A stretch of 64,000 nucleotides of DNA from Ruegeria sp. HKCCSA071 (GTDB lineage: Bacteria > Pseudomonadota > Alphaproteobacteria > Rhodobacterales > Rhodobacteraceae): the NCBI RefSeq assembly GCF_017872555.1, contig NZ_JAEDOX010000004.1, positions 1-64,000 of the forward strand. The letters run 5' to 3'. The notes under the pieces were generated by a model. That model did not search any database, was not told where the DNA came from, and saw nothing but the letters and a program-made list of their open reading frames with translations. The translations under genes and the position numbers were made by a program. Each line of letters opens with the position of its first letter. Positions within the stretch are counted from its first letter, which is position 1. Of this stretch, positions 16,323-26,462 are shown one piece after another.

Positions 16323-16988
16323 TCACCACGGGACCGGCTTACCGGCCCAATCATAGAACCCGCCGGTATCAGCGAGCGTTAACCCGCGTATCACGTTCAA
16401 CAGGTTATCGGCGGCTGCTTCAGGTTCGACGGCAGGATGACGACCCAGGTATTTGTTCGTGAACTCTGTTTTTACCGTGCCGGGGTGAAGGGCGACGCAA
16501 ATCGCCTGTTTATGTGTTCGGGCCAATTCAATTGCGGCAGTACGGACGACCTGATTGACCGCTGCCTTGGCCGCACGGTAGCTGATCCAGCCACCTATCC
16601 GATTATCCCCGATTGATCCCAACCGCGCCGACAGCACCGCGAATACAGATCGCCTGTGTCGCGGCAACAGCTGATACGCGCGGCTTAGCACCAATGCCGG
16701 ACCAACGGCATTCAACGCGAACTGATCCATCATGGCACTAGCTGAAATCGCCCGAAGGGTTTTTTCCGGCACAGCGCCGTTTATCTCTAAGGCACCCGAA
16801 GCCACCAGGATCAGATCAAACTGACCTGGTAGGTTATCAAGCTTCAGCATCACCCCGTCCGGATCGGTCAGGTCAAAGCCTTCTTCCGACCGGGACAAAC
16901 GCGTGACCGAAACGCCCTGCTCAACCAGCCGTCTGGTAACGGCTGCGCCAATCCCGCCAGAAGCGCCAATTATCAATGCAGTTTCCAT
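16323..16988 (-). CDS. SDR-family oxidoreductase (CsgA/C-factor-like)
   Basis: A 221-residue short-chain dehydrogenase. The nucleotide motif is GASGGIG (residues 8-14), the catalytic pair is in SYRAAKAAV (Tyr and Lys), and the PGTVKTEFT block follows. The short form with APxxx-KTxFT ending is like the C-factor group of unknown substrate. It converges on the MORN gene with 4 bases between stops, and its 5' side faces the leu leader region. Confidence 0.85.
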   Translation of the reverse strand: METALIIGASGGIGAAVTRRLVEQGVSVTRLSRSEEGFDLTDPDGVMLKLDNLPGQFDLILVASGALEINGAVPEKTLRAISASAMMDQFALNAVGPALVLSRAYQLLPRHRRSVFAVLSARLGSIGDNRIGGWISYRAAKAAVNQVVRTAAIELARTHKQAICVALHPGTVKTEFTNKYLGRHPAVEPEAAADNLLNVIRGLTLADTGGFYDWAGKPVPW

Positions 16989-17112
16989 CCGGGATCAGCT
17001 AGCCGCGCAGTGCGAACAATCAAGGTGGTCTAAACACGGGCAGTTGCCAGAAGTTCACGTATTGCAAATTGGTTCTTTTCATTCCCGGCGGGCTCTGTAT
17101 AACCTCAATCCC

Positions 17113-17199
17113 ATGATCAACCGCGCAGATATCCCTTGTGTCGACACCGCCCTTCGCGGTGCGTGGCTGCGTGGCCTACTGATCCTAATCCGCCTCTGA
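17113..17199 (+). CDS. leuL: leuA leader peptide (candidate)
   Basis: ATG 17113 to TGA 17197-17199 encodes 28 residues ending WLRGLLILIRL. Six leucines are present, four of them in the last ten residues, with two CTA codons (17176-17178 and 17185-17187), which should be rare in this high-GC genome. The stop lies inside the 5' arm of a strong hairpin, and leuA begins 79 bases later. This is the layout expected for ribosome-mediated attenuation by leucyl-tRNA shortage. A TATAAC hexamer at 17098-17103 may be the -10 element, giving a very short leader. Confidence 0.65.
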   Translation: MINRADIPCVDTALRGAWLRGLLILIRL

Positions 17200-17244
17200 G
17201 CGTGCCATCCGGCGCGCCCGCTCAGAGGAGGACGCCAGCGCGCC
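17193..17244 (+). promoter_or_regulatory. Attenuator-like alternative hairpins before leuA
   Basis: Perfect arms CCTCTGAGCG (17193-17202) and CGCTCAGAGG (17219-17228) enclose 16 bases. The loop sequence GGCGCGC (17211-17217) can instead pair with GCGCGCC (17238-17244), and the two folds exclude each other. No U-run follows either, so control may be Rho-dependent or translational rather than intrinsic termination. Confidence 0.6.
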
Positions 17245-17278
17245 ATAGGCTTTAGGACAGAAGAAGAAAGAGAACCCC

Positions 17279-18847
17279 ATGACCAACGTGACCGACCAAG
17301 ACCGCGTCTTGATCTTCGATACCACTTTGCGCGACGGCGAGCAGAGCCCTGGCGCCACCATGACCCATGACGAAAAGCTTGAGATTGCCGAGCTGTTGGA
17401 CGACATGGGCGTCGACATCATCGAAGCCGGTTTTCCGATCGCATCCGAAGGTGACTTCAAAGCGGTATCCGAGATCGCGCAGCGGTCAAAGAACAGCCGT
17501 ATCTGCGGTCTGGCCCGCGCAAATTTTGCCGATATCGACCGCTGCTGGGAGGCGGTAAAACACGCCGAGAAAAACCGCATTCACACGTTCATCGGCACTT
17601 CACCCCTGCATCGCGCCATTCCGAACCTGACGATGGACGAGATGGCCGACAAGATCCACGAAACGGTCAGCCACGCGCGCAACCTGTGCGAAAACGTGCA
17701 GTGGTCTCCGATGGACGCGACCCGAACCGAATGGGATTACCTGTGCCGGGTGATCGAGATCGCAATCAAGGCCGGGGCAACCACGATCAACATCCCGGAT
17801 ACGGTGGGCTATACCGCTCCGGTGGAAAGCGCGGACCTGATCAAGCGTCTGATCGAAACGGTGCCGGGGGCGGATGACGTGATCTTTGCCACCCATTGCC
17901 ACAATGACCTTGGCATGGCGACCGCGAACTCGCTGGCCGCTGTGGCAGGTGGTGCCCGTCAGATTGAATGCACCATCAACGGTCTGGGCGAACGCGCTGG
18001 CAACACGGCGTTGGAAGAAGTGGTCATGGCACTGCGCACGCGCAACGATATCATGCCGTGGCACACTGGCATCGACACCACTAAGATCATGCACATCTCG
18101 CGTCGGGTTGCGACGGTCTCGGGCTTTCCGGTGCAGTTCAACAAGGCAATTGTCGGCAAGAACGCTTTTGCCCATGAAAGTGGCATCCATCAGGACGGGA
18201 TGCTGAAAAACCGCGAAAACTTTGAAATCATGCGTCCTGAGGACATTGGTCTGTCGGGAACATCCTTACCGCTGGGCAAACATTCGGGCCGCGCAGCCTT
18301 GCGTGACAAGCTTGAAACGCTGGGGTTTGAGGTGGGCGATAACCAGCTCAAGGATATCTTTGTTCGGTTCAAGGATCTGGCGGATCGCAAGAAAGAGGTG
18401 TTCGACGACGATCTCATTGCACTGATGACTCTGGACGAGGCTGACGACCACCTGCAGCTGGTTTCGATGAAGGTGACCTGCGGCACGGGCGGTCAGGCGG
18501 AATCGACGGTCGAGCTTGAAGTTGAAGGCCTGGACAAAACGGCCACCGAACATGGCGACGGCCCTGTGGATGCGACCTTTAAGGCGATCCGTGCGATTTA
18601 TCCCAACACAGCACGGCTTCAGCTTTATCAGGTTCATGCTGTGACCGAAGGCACGGACGCGCAGGCAACGGTTTCCGTGCGCCTGGAAGAGGATGGAATG
18701 ATCGCAACCGGCCAGTCGGCAAACACCGACACCGTCGTGGCGTCAGCAAAAGCTTATATCCACGCTCTCAACCGCCTGATTGTGCGCCGTGAAAAAGCTG
18801 GCCCGGGCGCGGATGCGCGCGAGATCAGCTATAAAGACCTGACGTGA
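17279..18847 (+). CDS. leuA: 2-isopropylmalate synthase
   Basis: A 522-residue enzyme condensing 2-ketoisovalerate and acetyl-CoA, the first committed step of leucine synthesis. The DRE-TIM signature DTTLRDGEQSPG is at residues 13-24, and the metal motif HCHNDLGMA and the GLGERAGN loop are present. A C-terminal LeuA regulatory domain of about 120 residues (leucine feedback) follows. Length matches the long bacterial form. It lies downstream of a leucine-rich leader peptide and ends in its own terminator, so it is a single-gene unit here; leuB, leuC and leuD are not in the window. Confidence 0.97.
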   Translation: MTNVTDQDRVLIFDTTLRDGEQSPGATMTHDEKLEIAELLDDMGVDIIEAGFPIASEGDFKAVSEIAQRSKNSRICGLARANFADIDRCWEAVKHAEKNRIHTFIGTSPLHRAIPNLTMDEMADKIHETVSHARNLCENVQWSPMDATRTEWDYLCRVIEIAIKAGATTINIPDTVGYTAPVESADLIKRLIETVPGADDVIFATHCHNDLGMATANSLAAVAGGARQIECTINGLGERAGNTALEEVVMALRTRNDIMPWHTGIDTTKIMHISRRVATVSGFPVQFNKAIVGKNAFAHESGIHQDGMLKNRENFEIMRPEDIGLSGTSLPLGKHSGRAALRDKLETLGFEVGDNQLKDIFVRFKDLADRKKEVFDDDLIALMTLDEADDHLQLVSMKVTCGTGGQAESTVELEVEGLDKTATEHGDGPVDATFKAIRAIYPNTARLQLYQVHAVTEGTDAQATVSVRLEEDGMIATGQSANTDTVVASAKAYIHALNRLIVRREKAGPGADAREISYKDLT

Positions 18848-18859
18848 TTGCATAAATCA

Positions 18860-18889
18860 TCCGGGCAACCGCAAGTTTGGTTGCCCGGA
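18860..18889 (+). terminator. leuA terminator hairpin
   Basis: TCCGGGCAACC (18860-18870) and GGTTGCCCGGA (18879-18889) form a perfect 11-base-pair stem with an 8-base loop, 12 bases after the leuA stop. No U-run follows, so efficiency is uncertain. Confidence 0.7.
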
Positions 18890-18952
18890 AAATCCAACCC
18901 GATTCACAGCGCTTGATTGGGCGCTGCATACCGACCATCACCTCGTATGCTG

Positions 18953-19738
18953 CTAAAGTTGTGCGAAAAGCTCGGAAAGGCGGTTCATTTCGCCGCCGAT
19001 ACCGAATGGTGCATTCACAATAAACATGCCCGACCCAATCATCCGGTGCCCCTCACGCGCAGGCGGGAACGTCACTTCGTGGCAAATGGCTTTGGGGTAG
19101 TTTCGCGATTTGAGCGCCGCAGTCATCCCCGCATGTCGATTGTCCGTCAGGATCGGGTACCAAAGGGCGATCACGCCCACATTCCACTTGCGGTGCAGCT
19201 TGGCGATAATGCCGGGCAAGCGGTCGTAATCGGCTTTCACCTCGTAACTTGGGTCAATCAGCATCACGCCCCGGCGTGGAGTCGGAGGCAGCAAAGACTG
19301 CGCCAGATCGAACCCATCCTGCTGATAGACCTTCGCCCCAAACGGCGACATCGCCAGCGACAGGGCCGCAAATTCCTGTGGGTGCAGTTCCGCGAGGTGC
19401 AAACTGTCCTGTTCCCGTAACATAGTCGCAGCAATCATCGGCGATCCCGGATAGGCCGTTTCGCCGTACCGGGCCTGTACCTGCTTCAGGAGCTGCTCCA
19501 TCGGGTGGTCGGGCCCGAACCACCCTTCCCGCTGTGCGCGACCGATCCCTGCCTCTGCCTCTCCTGTCCGAATAGATTCGTCTGCATCCAACCGGTACAA
19601 CCCACGCCCGGAATGCGTCTCGACATAACTGAGCGGCTTGTCCTTGCGTGTCAGATAATCCAGCACCCACGCCAGTAATGCGTGCTTTTGGACATCCGCC
19701 AGATTCCCGGCGTGGTAAATGTGTTGATAAGAGAGCAT
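18953..19738 (-). CDS. rlmJ: 23S rRNA (adenine-2030-N6) methyltransferase
   Basis: A 261-residue RlmJ methyltransferase using S-adenosylmethionine to modify A2030 of 23S rRNA. The start MLSYQHIYHAGNLADVQKH is diagnostic, with LSYVETHSGRG for SAM binding. The catalytic motif reads LIDPSYE where the E. coli enzyme has DPPYE, so the second Pro is Ser; N6-adenine methyltransferases usually keep PP, but I cannot say whether this matters. ATG 19738 has AGAAGG before it; the ATG-proximal extension to 19762 is not needed. Confidence 0.92.
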   Translation of the reverse strand: MLSYQHIYHAGNLADVQKHALLAWVLDYLTRKDKPLSYVETHSGRGLYRLDADESIRTGEAEAGIGRAQREGWFGPDHPMEQLLKQVQARYGETAYPGSPMIAATMLREQDSLHLAELHPQEFAALSLAMSPFGAKVYQQDGFDLAQSLLPPTPRRGVMLIDPSYEVKADYDRLPGIIAKLHRKWNVGVIALWYPILTDNRHAGMTAALKSRNYPKAICHEVTFPPAREGHRMIGSGMFIVNAPFGIGGEMNRLSELFAQL

Positions 19739-19776
19739 CTTGCCTTCTAAAGTCCCATTCAATAAGGCGGAAAGGT

Positions 19777-19797
19777 GCTGATTGTCGCGGAATCAGC
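19777..19797. promoter_or_regulatory. Hairpin in the rlmJ/mreB divergent region
   Basis: GCTGATT (19777-19783) and AATCAGC (19791-19797) form a 7-base-pair stem followed on the plus strand by CCTTTT. No plus-strand gene ends nearby, so it may act early in the mreB transcript or be an operator. A TATAAG hexamer at 19823-19828 is a possible mreB -10 element, but I see no good -35 partner. Confidence 0.3.
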
Positions 19798-19827
19798 CCT
19801 TTTACCGGGCGTGATGGCACCCTATAA

Positions 19828-20940
<1,113 letters not shown>

Positions 20941-20998
20941 GGCGCGCACCCTCGGAAGATAGGGTTATGTCGGCGCGAGCAGCACGGGAAGGTAACCT

Positions 20999-21901
20999 GT
21001 GGCAAAAGACCGATCACAGCGCGATGAGTATACGACCCCCCTGCGCCGCTTGTTGTTGGGGATCGTTGTGCTGTGCCTGCTTGGTATCTTCCTTCTGTGG
21101 CGCATCGACAGCCCGCGCGTAGAACGGTTCCGCGCGCGAATCGTGGATACGGTTGTACCATCTATGGAATGGGCCATGGTCCCGGTGACTGCCGCCGTCA
21201 ATCTGGTGCGTGACTTCCAAAGCTATCAGCGCCTGAGCGAGCAGAACAGGGAACTGCGTAGCGAACTGCGCCTGATGCGCGCCTGGAAAGAGGCTGCTTT
21301 GCAGCTTGAACAGGAAAACGCACGACTGCTGGATCTGAACAATGTCCGCCTTGACCCTCGTCTGACCTATATCACCGGCGTTGTCATGGCCGACAGCGGG
21401 TCGCCATTCCGGCAATCCGTTCTGCTGAATGTCGGAGAGCGTGACGGGATCGTGGATGGATGGGCCACGATGGACGGCATTGGCCTGGTCGGCAGGATTT
21501 CAGGTGTTGGCCCTGACACGGCACGCGTGATCCTTGTGACGGACGCCACCAGCGCCATTCCCGCAACCATTCAGCCTTCTGGCCAGACCGCTTTGATCAA
21601 AGGCGACAACAACCCCGCACCCGCGGTGGAGTTTCTTGAAAACCGCGAGTTGGTTCGCCCCGGCGACCGGGTGATCACTTCGGGTGATGGCGGCGTTTTT
21701 CCTGCGGGCCTGCTGATCGGTCAAATCGCGGCAGATCCCGGGGGGCGCCTGAGGGTCCGCCTGTCAGCAGATTTCGAAAGGCTCGAATTTCTTAGGGTTC
21801 TGCGGTTTCACTCGGCTCCGCCCATTCAGGATCCGGGCAGTATCGTCGGACCTACCCGCCCAGAGGCAGCGCTGACCCCGGATGAGGTCAGCGATGGATA
21901 G
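20999..21901 (+). CDS. mreC: Rod shape-determining protein MreC
   Basis: A 300-residue bitopic membrane protein linking MreB to periplasmic wall synthases. A single membrane helix (residues about 19-36) is followed by a coiled coil (about 75-110, rich in Leu and Glu) and the MreC beta-barrel domain. The start is GTG at 20999, with GGGAAGG 6 bases upstream. Residues 270-300 are Pro-rich and likely disordered. The stop overlaps the mreD start. Confidence 0.95.
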   Translation: MAKDRSQRDEYTTPLRRLLLGIVVLCLLGIFLLWRIDSPRVERFRARIVDTVVPSMEWAMVPVTAAVNLVRDFQSYQRLSEQNRELRSELRLMRAWKEAALQLEQENARLLDLNNVRLDPRLTYITGVVMADSGSPFRQSVLLNVGERDGIVDGWATMDGIGLVGRISGVGPDTARVILVTDATSAIPATIQPSGQTALIKGDNNPAPAVEFLENRELVRPGDRVITSGDGGVFPAGLLIGQIAADPGGRLRVRLSADFERLEFLRVLRFHSAPPIQDPGSIVGPTRPEAALTPDEVSDG

Positions 21902-22430
21902 ACCGGCCTCGCAAATCTGGGCTATGCGCAGCCTTTATGCCTTGCTGGCTTTTGCTGTGCTGTTTCTGCATCTGTTGCCGTTGGACGCTCAACCCGATCG
22001 CTGGCCTTTTCCCGACGTCCTGATTGCCCTGACTTTTGCCTGGGTATTGCGGCGGCCCGATTTCGTCCCGACTGTATTGGTTGCGCTTGTCATGCTGATG
22101 GCTGACTTTCTGCTGCAACGTCCACCGGGCCTTTTGGCCGCGCTGACCGTAGTCGGGTCAGCCTATCTGCGGTCAGCGGCGTTGGGCATGAGGGATGCGG
22201 GGTTTGCCGGCGAGTGGATGTCTGTCGGCATTGTGATCACGGCGGTCATATTGATGAACAGGCTCATACTATCGGTGATGTCCGTGCAACAGGCCGCATT
22301 GGGGCCGGTCGTGATTCAGCTTGTGTTGACGGTCGCTGTCTACCCGCTGGTCGTGTTGCTTAGCCAAAGCGCGTTGGGGGTCCGCCGCATTTCCGCTGCT
22401 GATGTCAGCGCTGTCGGAAGCCGGGCATGA
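21894..22430 (+). CDS. mreD: Rod shape-determining protein MreD
   Basis: A 178-residue polytopic inner-membrane protein with five to six hydrophobic segments, the usual MreD size and layout. ATG 21894 lies inside the mreC stop region (8-base overlap) and has TGAGG 6 bases upstream; an in-frame ATG at 21882 is less well placed. MreD bridges MreC and the RodA-PBP2 synthase. Confidence 0.92.
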   Translation: MDRPASQIWAMRSLYALLAFAVLFLHLLPLDAQPDRWPFPDVLIALTFAWVLRRPDFVPTVLVALVMLMADFLLQRPPGLLAALTVVGSAYLRSAALGMRDAGFAGEWMSVGIVITAVILMNRLILSVMSVQQAALGPVVIQLVLTVAVYPLVVLLSQSALGVRRISAADVSAVGSRA

Positions 22431-24376
22431 AACAGCGTAAACCCAAATCCGAGGGCCTTGCCTATAAGCGCCTGCCACGCAGAGCCTTGTTGCTGGGTGG
22501 TCTACAGGCGGTGTTCATAGGCGGGCTGGCTGCTCGAATGCGGTTCATGCAGGTAGAACAGGCCGACGAATACCGCCTGTTGGCCGAAGAAAACCGCATC
22601 AATATCCGGCTTATCCCGCCAACCCGAGGGCGTATCTATGACCGGAACGGCCAGATCATCGGCCAGAACTCACCTTCCTATCGCATCGTCATCGTGCGTG
22701 AAGACGCCGATGACGTGGAAAAAGTCATCGCCAAACTGTCGGAACTGATCCCTCTGAACGAAGATGAGATCGAGCGCGCCAGGACTGAAATGCGCCGCTC
22801 GGCCCCGTTTCTGCCGGTGACGCTGGCGGATCAGGTTACGTGGGAGGATATCTCGAAAGTTGCGGTCAATGCTCCGGCCCTGCCGGGTGTAACGCCCGAG
22901 GTCGGCCTGACGCGGCAGTACCCACGATACGAAGATTTCGCACATATCGTGGGCTATGTCGGCCCGGTCAGTGACTATGACCTCAGCAAGATCGAAGACC
23001 CTGAGCCGGTATTGCGCATTCCAAGGTTCCAGATTGGAAAGGTTGGCCTTGAGGCCAAACAGGAAATCGAACTCCGCGGCAAAGCCGGTGCGAAGCGGGT
23101 CGAGGTCAACGCGACGGGGCGCGTTATGCGCGAACTTGACCGGCAGGAAGGACAACCCGGCGCAGATCTGCAACTGTCCATCGACGCTGATCTGCAACAA
23201 TATGCACAGGCGCGACTGGCGGGTGAAAGTGCGGCCGCAGTTGTCATAGACTGCGAAACCGGTGACTTGCGTGCGGTCGCCTCTGCACCCAGTTTCGATC
23301 CAAACCTGTTTGTTCGTGGCATTTCGGTCGCAGATTACCGGGCACTGACAGAGGACAAGTACCGCCCGCTGGCGAATAAATCCGTGCAAGGCACATATCC
23401 TCCGGGATCGACCTTTAAGATGGTCACCGCGCTGGCCGCGTTGGAAGCTGGCGTAGTTTCCCCCGGCAATACCGTGTACTGCCCCGGACACCTGAAGGTC
23501 GGCAGCCGTCGTTTCCATTGCTGGAAGCGAGGCGGACATGGGACGGTCGACCTAAATCTTTCGCTGAAACGCAGCTGCGATGTCTATTACTATGACGTGG
23601 CTCTGCGGGTTGGCATCGACAAGATCTCTGACATGGCCCGCACATTGGGACTGGGGGTCAAGCATGACATCCCGATGTCGGCGGTGGCAGATGGGCTGGC
23701 CCCCAATCAGGAATGGAAGCGGCGCGCGCACGGTCAGGAGTGGCTTGTGGGCGATACGGCCAACGCGTCCATCGGTCAGGGCTTCATGCTGGCTTCACCG
23801 CTGCAACTGGCTGTAATGGCAGCCCGTATCGCCACCGGTCGCGCAGTCACGCCGCGCCTGGTACGCTCGATCGACGGTGTCGAACAACCCTCAGGCGCCG
23901 GAGAGCCACTGGGCCTTAACTCCTACAATATGGAACAGGTCCGCAAGGCTATGTTCTCGGTCTCGAATGACAGGCGAGGAACGGCATATCGAAGCCGCAT
24001 CATCGCGGATGAGTTCCGGATGGCGGGGAAAACCGGAACCAGTCAGGTTCGAAACATCACAAAAGCCGAACGGGCCGCAGGCGTGATCCGAAACGAGGAC
24101 TTGCCATGGGAGCGTCGCGACCACGCGCTGTTCGTTTGCTTCGCACCGTATGATAACCCAAAATATGCCGTGGCCGTGGTTGTTGAACATGGCGGCGGCG
24201 GGTCCACAGCCGCAGCGCCGGTCGCACGCGACATCATGCTGCAAGCTCTTTATGACGGCACACCGCCGCTTGAAGCCTACCCCGTCGCCGACCGCGAACG
24301 CATCAAGGAACAACAAAAACGGCTGGAGGGTGACAAGCGCCCCAAGGCGCGACCGGATGAAAAGGACCGTGCATGA
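22427..24376 (+). CDS. mrdA: Penicillin-binding protein 2 (elongasome transpeptidase)
   Basis: A 649-residue class B PBP that cross-links new peptidoglycan during elongation. After one membrane helix (about 18-38) come the dimerisation domain and the transpeptidase with PGSTFKM (active Ser), RSCDVYY (SxN-type motif with Cys-Asp) and KTGTSQ. The start overlaps mreD by ATGA and the end overlaps rodA by ATGA. The C-terminal 40 residues are Lys/Glu/Arg-rich. It is the target of mecillinam-type beta-lactams in other bacteria. Confidence 0.97.
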   Translation: MKQRKPKSEGLAYKRLPRRALLLGGLQAVFIGGLAARMRFMQVEQADEYRLLAEENRINIRLIPPTRGRIYDRNGQIIGQNSPSYRIVIVREDADDVEKVIAKLSELIPLNEDEIERARTEMRRSAPFLPVTLADQVTWEDISKVAVNAPALPGVTPEVGLTRQYPRYEDFAHIVGYVGPVSDYDLSKIEDPEPVLRIPRFQIGKVGLEAKQEIELRGKAGAKRVEVNATGRVMRELDRQEGQPGADLQLSIDADLQQYAQARLAGESAAAVVIDCETGDLRAVASAPSFDPNLFVRGISVADYRALTEDKYRPLANKSVQGTYPPGSTFKMVTALAALEAGVVSPGNTVYCPGHLKVGSRRFHCWKRGGHGTVDLNLSLKRSCDVYYYDVALRVGIDKISDMARTLGLGVKHDIPMSAVADGLAPNQEWKRRAHGQEWLVGDTANASIGQGFMLASPLQLAVMAARIATGRAVTPRLVRSIDGVEQPSGAGEPLGLNSYNMEQVRKAMFSVSNDRRGTAYRSRIIADEFRMAGKTGTSQVRNITKAERAAGVIRNEDLPWERRDHALFVCFAPYDNPKYAVAVVVEHGGGGSTAAAPVARDIMLQALYDGTPPLEAYPVADRERIKEQQKRLEGDKRPKARPDEKDRA

Positions 24377-25512
24377 GCTATCTTGAATATGCCGTCAAGT
24401 CCACGCCGTCGGGATTTCGCAAGTTTCTGTATATGAACTGGCCGCTGACGTTGCTGTTGATCAGCACCGCCAGCGCGGGCTTTCTGATGCTGTATTCTGT
24501 TGCGGGCGGTTCGTGGACGCCCTGGGCCGAGCCGCAAATGGAACGTTTCGGGCTTGGCCTGACAGTGATGTTCATCATCGCACTGGTTCCGATCTGGTTC
24601 TGGCGCAACATGTCGGTGCTGGCCTATCTCGGCTCGGTGGCATTGCTGGTATTTGTTGAACTGTTCGGCACCATCGGCATGGGTGCGCAGCGCTGGATCG
24701 ACCTTGGGTTCATGCGCCTGCAACCCTCGGAGGTCATGAAAGTCACGCTGGTCATGTTGCTTGCCGCTTATTACGACTGGCTTCCTTCGCACAAAACGTC
24801 TCGTCCGCTTTGGGTTCTTATCCCGGTTGTCCTGATCATCCTGCCTACTTTGCTGGTTCTGAAACAGCCCGATCTTGGCACATCCATCCTGCTTCTCGCC
24901 GCAGGAGGTGGTTTGATGTTTCTGGCAGGGGTTCACTGGGCCTATTTTGCCGCCGTTATTGCCGCTGTCGTGGGCCTGATCGCCGCTGTGTTCAACAGCC
25001 GTGGGACCGACTGGCAATTATTGAAGGACTATCAGTTTCGGCGCATCGACACCTTTCTGGACCCGTCCACCGACCCATTGGGGGCCGGATACCACATTAC
25101 CCAGTCCAAGATTGCCTTGGGGTCCGGGGGATGGAACGGGCGTGGTTTCATGCAAGGCACGCAGTCCCGCCTGAACTTCCTGCCCGAGAAGCATACCGAT
25201 TTCATTTTCACGACGTTGGCCGAAGAGTTCGGATTTGTCGGGGGAACGACCCTGTTGACCCTTTATGCATTGATTCTGGTTTTCTGCATGGTCACGGCAC
25301 TGGCAACCAAGGACCGGTTTTCATCTCTGGTCACGCTGGGTATCGCGCTGAACTTCTTCCTGTTTTTTGCCGTCAACATGTCAATGGTGATGGGCATGGC
25401 TCCGGTCGTGGGTGTACCACTGCCAATGGTCAGCTATGGTGGCTCGGCCATGCTGGTTCTGATGGCAGCCTTTGGCATCGTCCAAAGCGCCCATATTCAC
25501 CGCCCCCGTTGA
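24373..25512 (+). CDS. mrdB: Peptidoglycan glycosyltransferase RodA
   Basis: A 379-residue SEDS-family polymerase with about ten membrane helices, working as a pair with PBP2. Conserved SEDS blocks are visible: QPSEVMKVTLVM, KQPDLGTS, LPEKHTDFIFTTLAEEFGF, and GVPLPMVSYGGSA near the C terminus. It overlaps mrdA by four bases. The next gene, ghrA-like, starts only 16 bases downstream and may ride on the same transcript. Confidence 0.97.
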   Translation: MSYLEYAVKSTPSGFRKFLYMNWPLTLLLISTASAGFLMLYSVAGGSWTPWAEPQMERFGLGLTVMFIIALVPIWFWRNMSVLAYLGSVALLVFVELFGTIGMGAQRWIDLGFMRLQPSEVMKVTLVMLLAAYYDWLPSHKTSRPLWVLIPVVLIILPTLLVLKQPDLGTSILLLAAGGGLMFLAGVHWAYFAAVIAAVVGLIAAVFNSRGTDWQLLKDYQFRRIDTFLDPSTDPLGAGYHITQSKIALGSGGWNGRGFMQGTQSRLNFLPEKHTDFIFTTLAEEFGFVGGTTLLTLYALILVFCMVTALATKDRFSSLVTLGIALNFFLFFAVNMSMVMGMAPVVGVPLPMVSYGGSAMLVLMAAFGIVQSAHIHRPR

Positions 25513-25527
25513 TCTGAAAGGGCTCTG

Positions 25528-26460
25528 ATGTCTGTGAACGTCCTGTTTTCCGCGCGCCCTGCCCTTTGGCCGGTGTATCAGCCGCTGCTGACACAATATC
25601 TTGATGAGGCGGGTCTGGACGTCCAGCTAGGAACCGAGTTCGAACCGGATCAGGTCGATTACGTTGTTTACGCCCCAAACGGAGGGGTACAGGATTTCAG
25701 ACCTTTCACGCGCCTGAAAGCGGTGCTGAGCCTTTGGGCCGGGGTCGAAAAAATCGTGGGTAACGAAACACTGACCGTTCCATTGGCGCGGATGGTGGAT
25801 CACGGCCTGACGCAAGGCATGATCGAGTGGGTGGTTGGCCACGTTCTGCGCTACCATCTGGGGATGGACCGGCACATCACGGTACAGGACGGTGTCTGGA
25901 CCCCAGATATCCCGCCGCTGGCGCAAGAGCGCAACGTTTGTATTCTGGGGCTTGGAGCATTGGGCGAAGCGGTGGCCCGCGCGCTGACCGCGCTTGAGTT
26001 TCGGGTCTCTGGCTGGAGCCGTACAGCCAAGAACATCCCCGGCGTAACCTGCCTGCATGGTGCCGAAGGGCTGCGCCAGGCGCTTTCTCACGCCGAAATC
26101 GTAGTCTTGTTGCTGCCCGATACACCTGCCACTGAAAACGCGCTGAATGCGGAAACGCTGGCCCTGCTTCCCAAAGGTGCGCGTATCATCAACCCGGGAC
26201 GCGGGCCGCTGATTGATGATGATGCGCTATTGGATGCCCTGAACTCGGGCCAGGTGGGCCACGCAACGCTGGATGTGTTCCGTGTCGAGCCCTTGCCCAC
26301 CGATCACCCCTATTGGGCGCATCCGAATGTCACCGTGACCCCGCATATCGCGTCCGAGACCCGCCCGATCACTGCCGCACAGGTCATTTGCGAAAACATC
26401 CGGCGCGGGGAATCCGGCGAGCCCTTTGTGCACCTTGTCGACCGCACGCTGGGCTACTGA
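25528..26460 (+). CDS. ghrA: Glyoxylate/hydroxypyruvate reductase (GhrA-like)
   Basis: A 310-residue D-isomer-specific 2-hydroxyacid dehydrogenase. The Rossmann motif ILGLGALGEAVARAL is near residue 138, followed by RTAKN (an NADP-type basic residue after the second strand), NPGRGPLIDDDAL with the substrate Arg, and the catalytic His in TPHIASET. The short N-terminal domain and the MIEWVVGHVLRYH stretch fit GhrA rather than SerA or formate dehydrogenase. It would reduce glyoxylate or hydroxypyruvate. Its place behind rodA is probably genomic convenience, not a wall-related role. Confidence 0.9.
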   Translation: MSVNVLFSARPALWPVYQPLLTQYLDEAGLDVQLGTEFEPDQVDYVVYAPNGGVQDFRPFTRLKAVLSLWAGVEKIVGNETLTVPLARMVDHGLTQGMIEWVVGHVLRYHLGMDRHITVQDGVWTPDIPPLAQERNVCILGLGALGEAVARALTALEFRVSGWSRTAKNIPGVTCLHGAEGLRQALSHAEIVVLLLPDTPATENALNAETLALLPKGARIINPGRGPLIDDDALLDALNSGQVGHATLDVFRVEPLPTDHPYWAHPNVTVTPHIASETRPITAAQVICENIRRGESGEPFVHLVDRTLGY

Positions 26461-26462
26461 CG

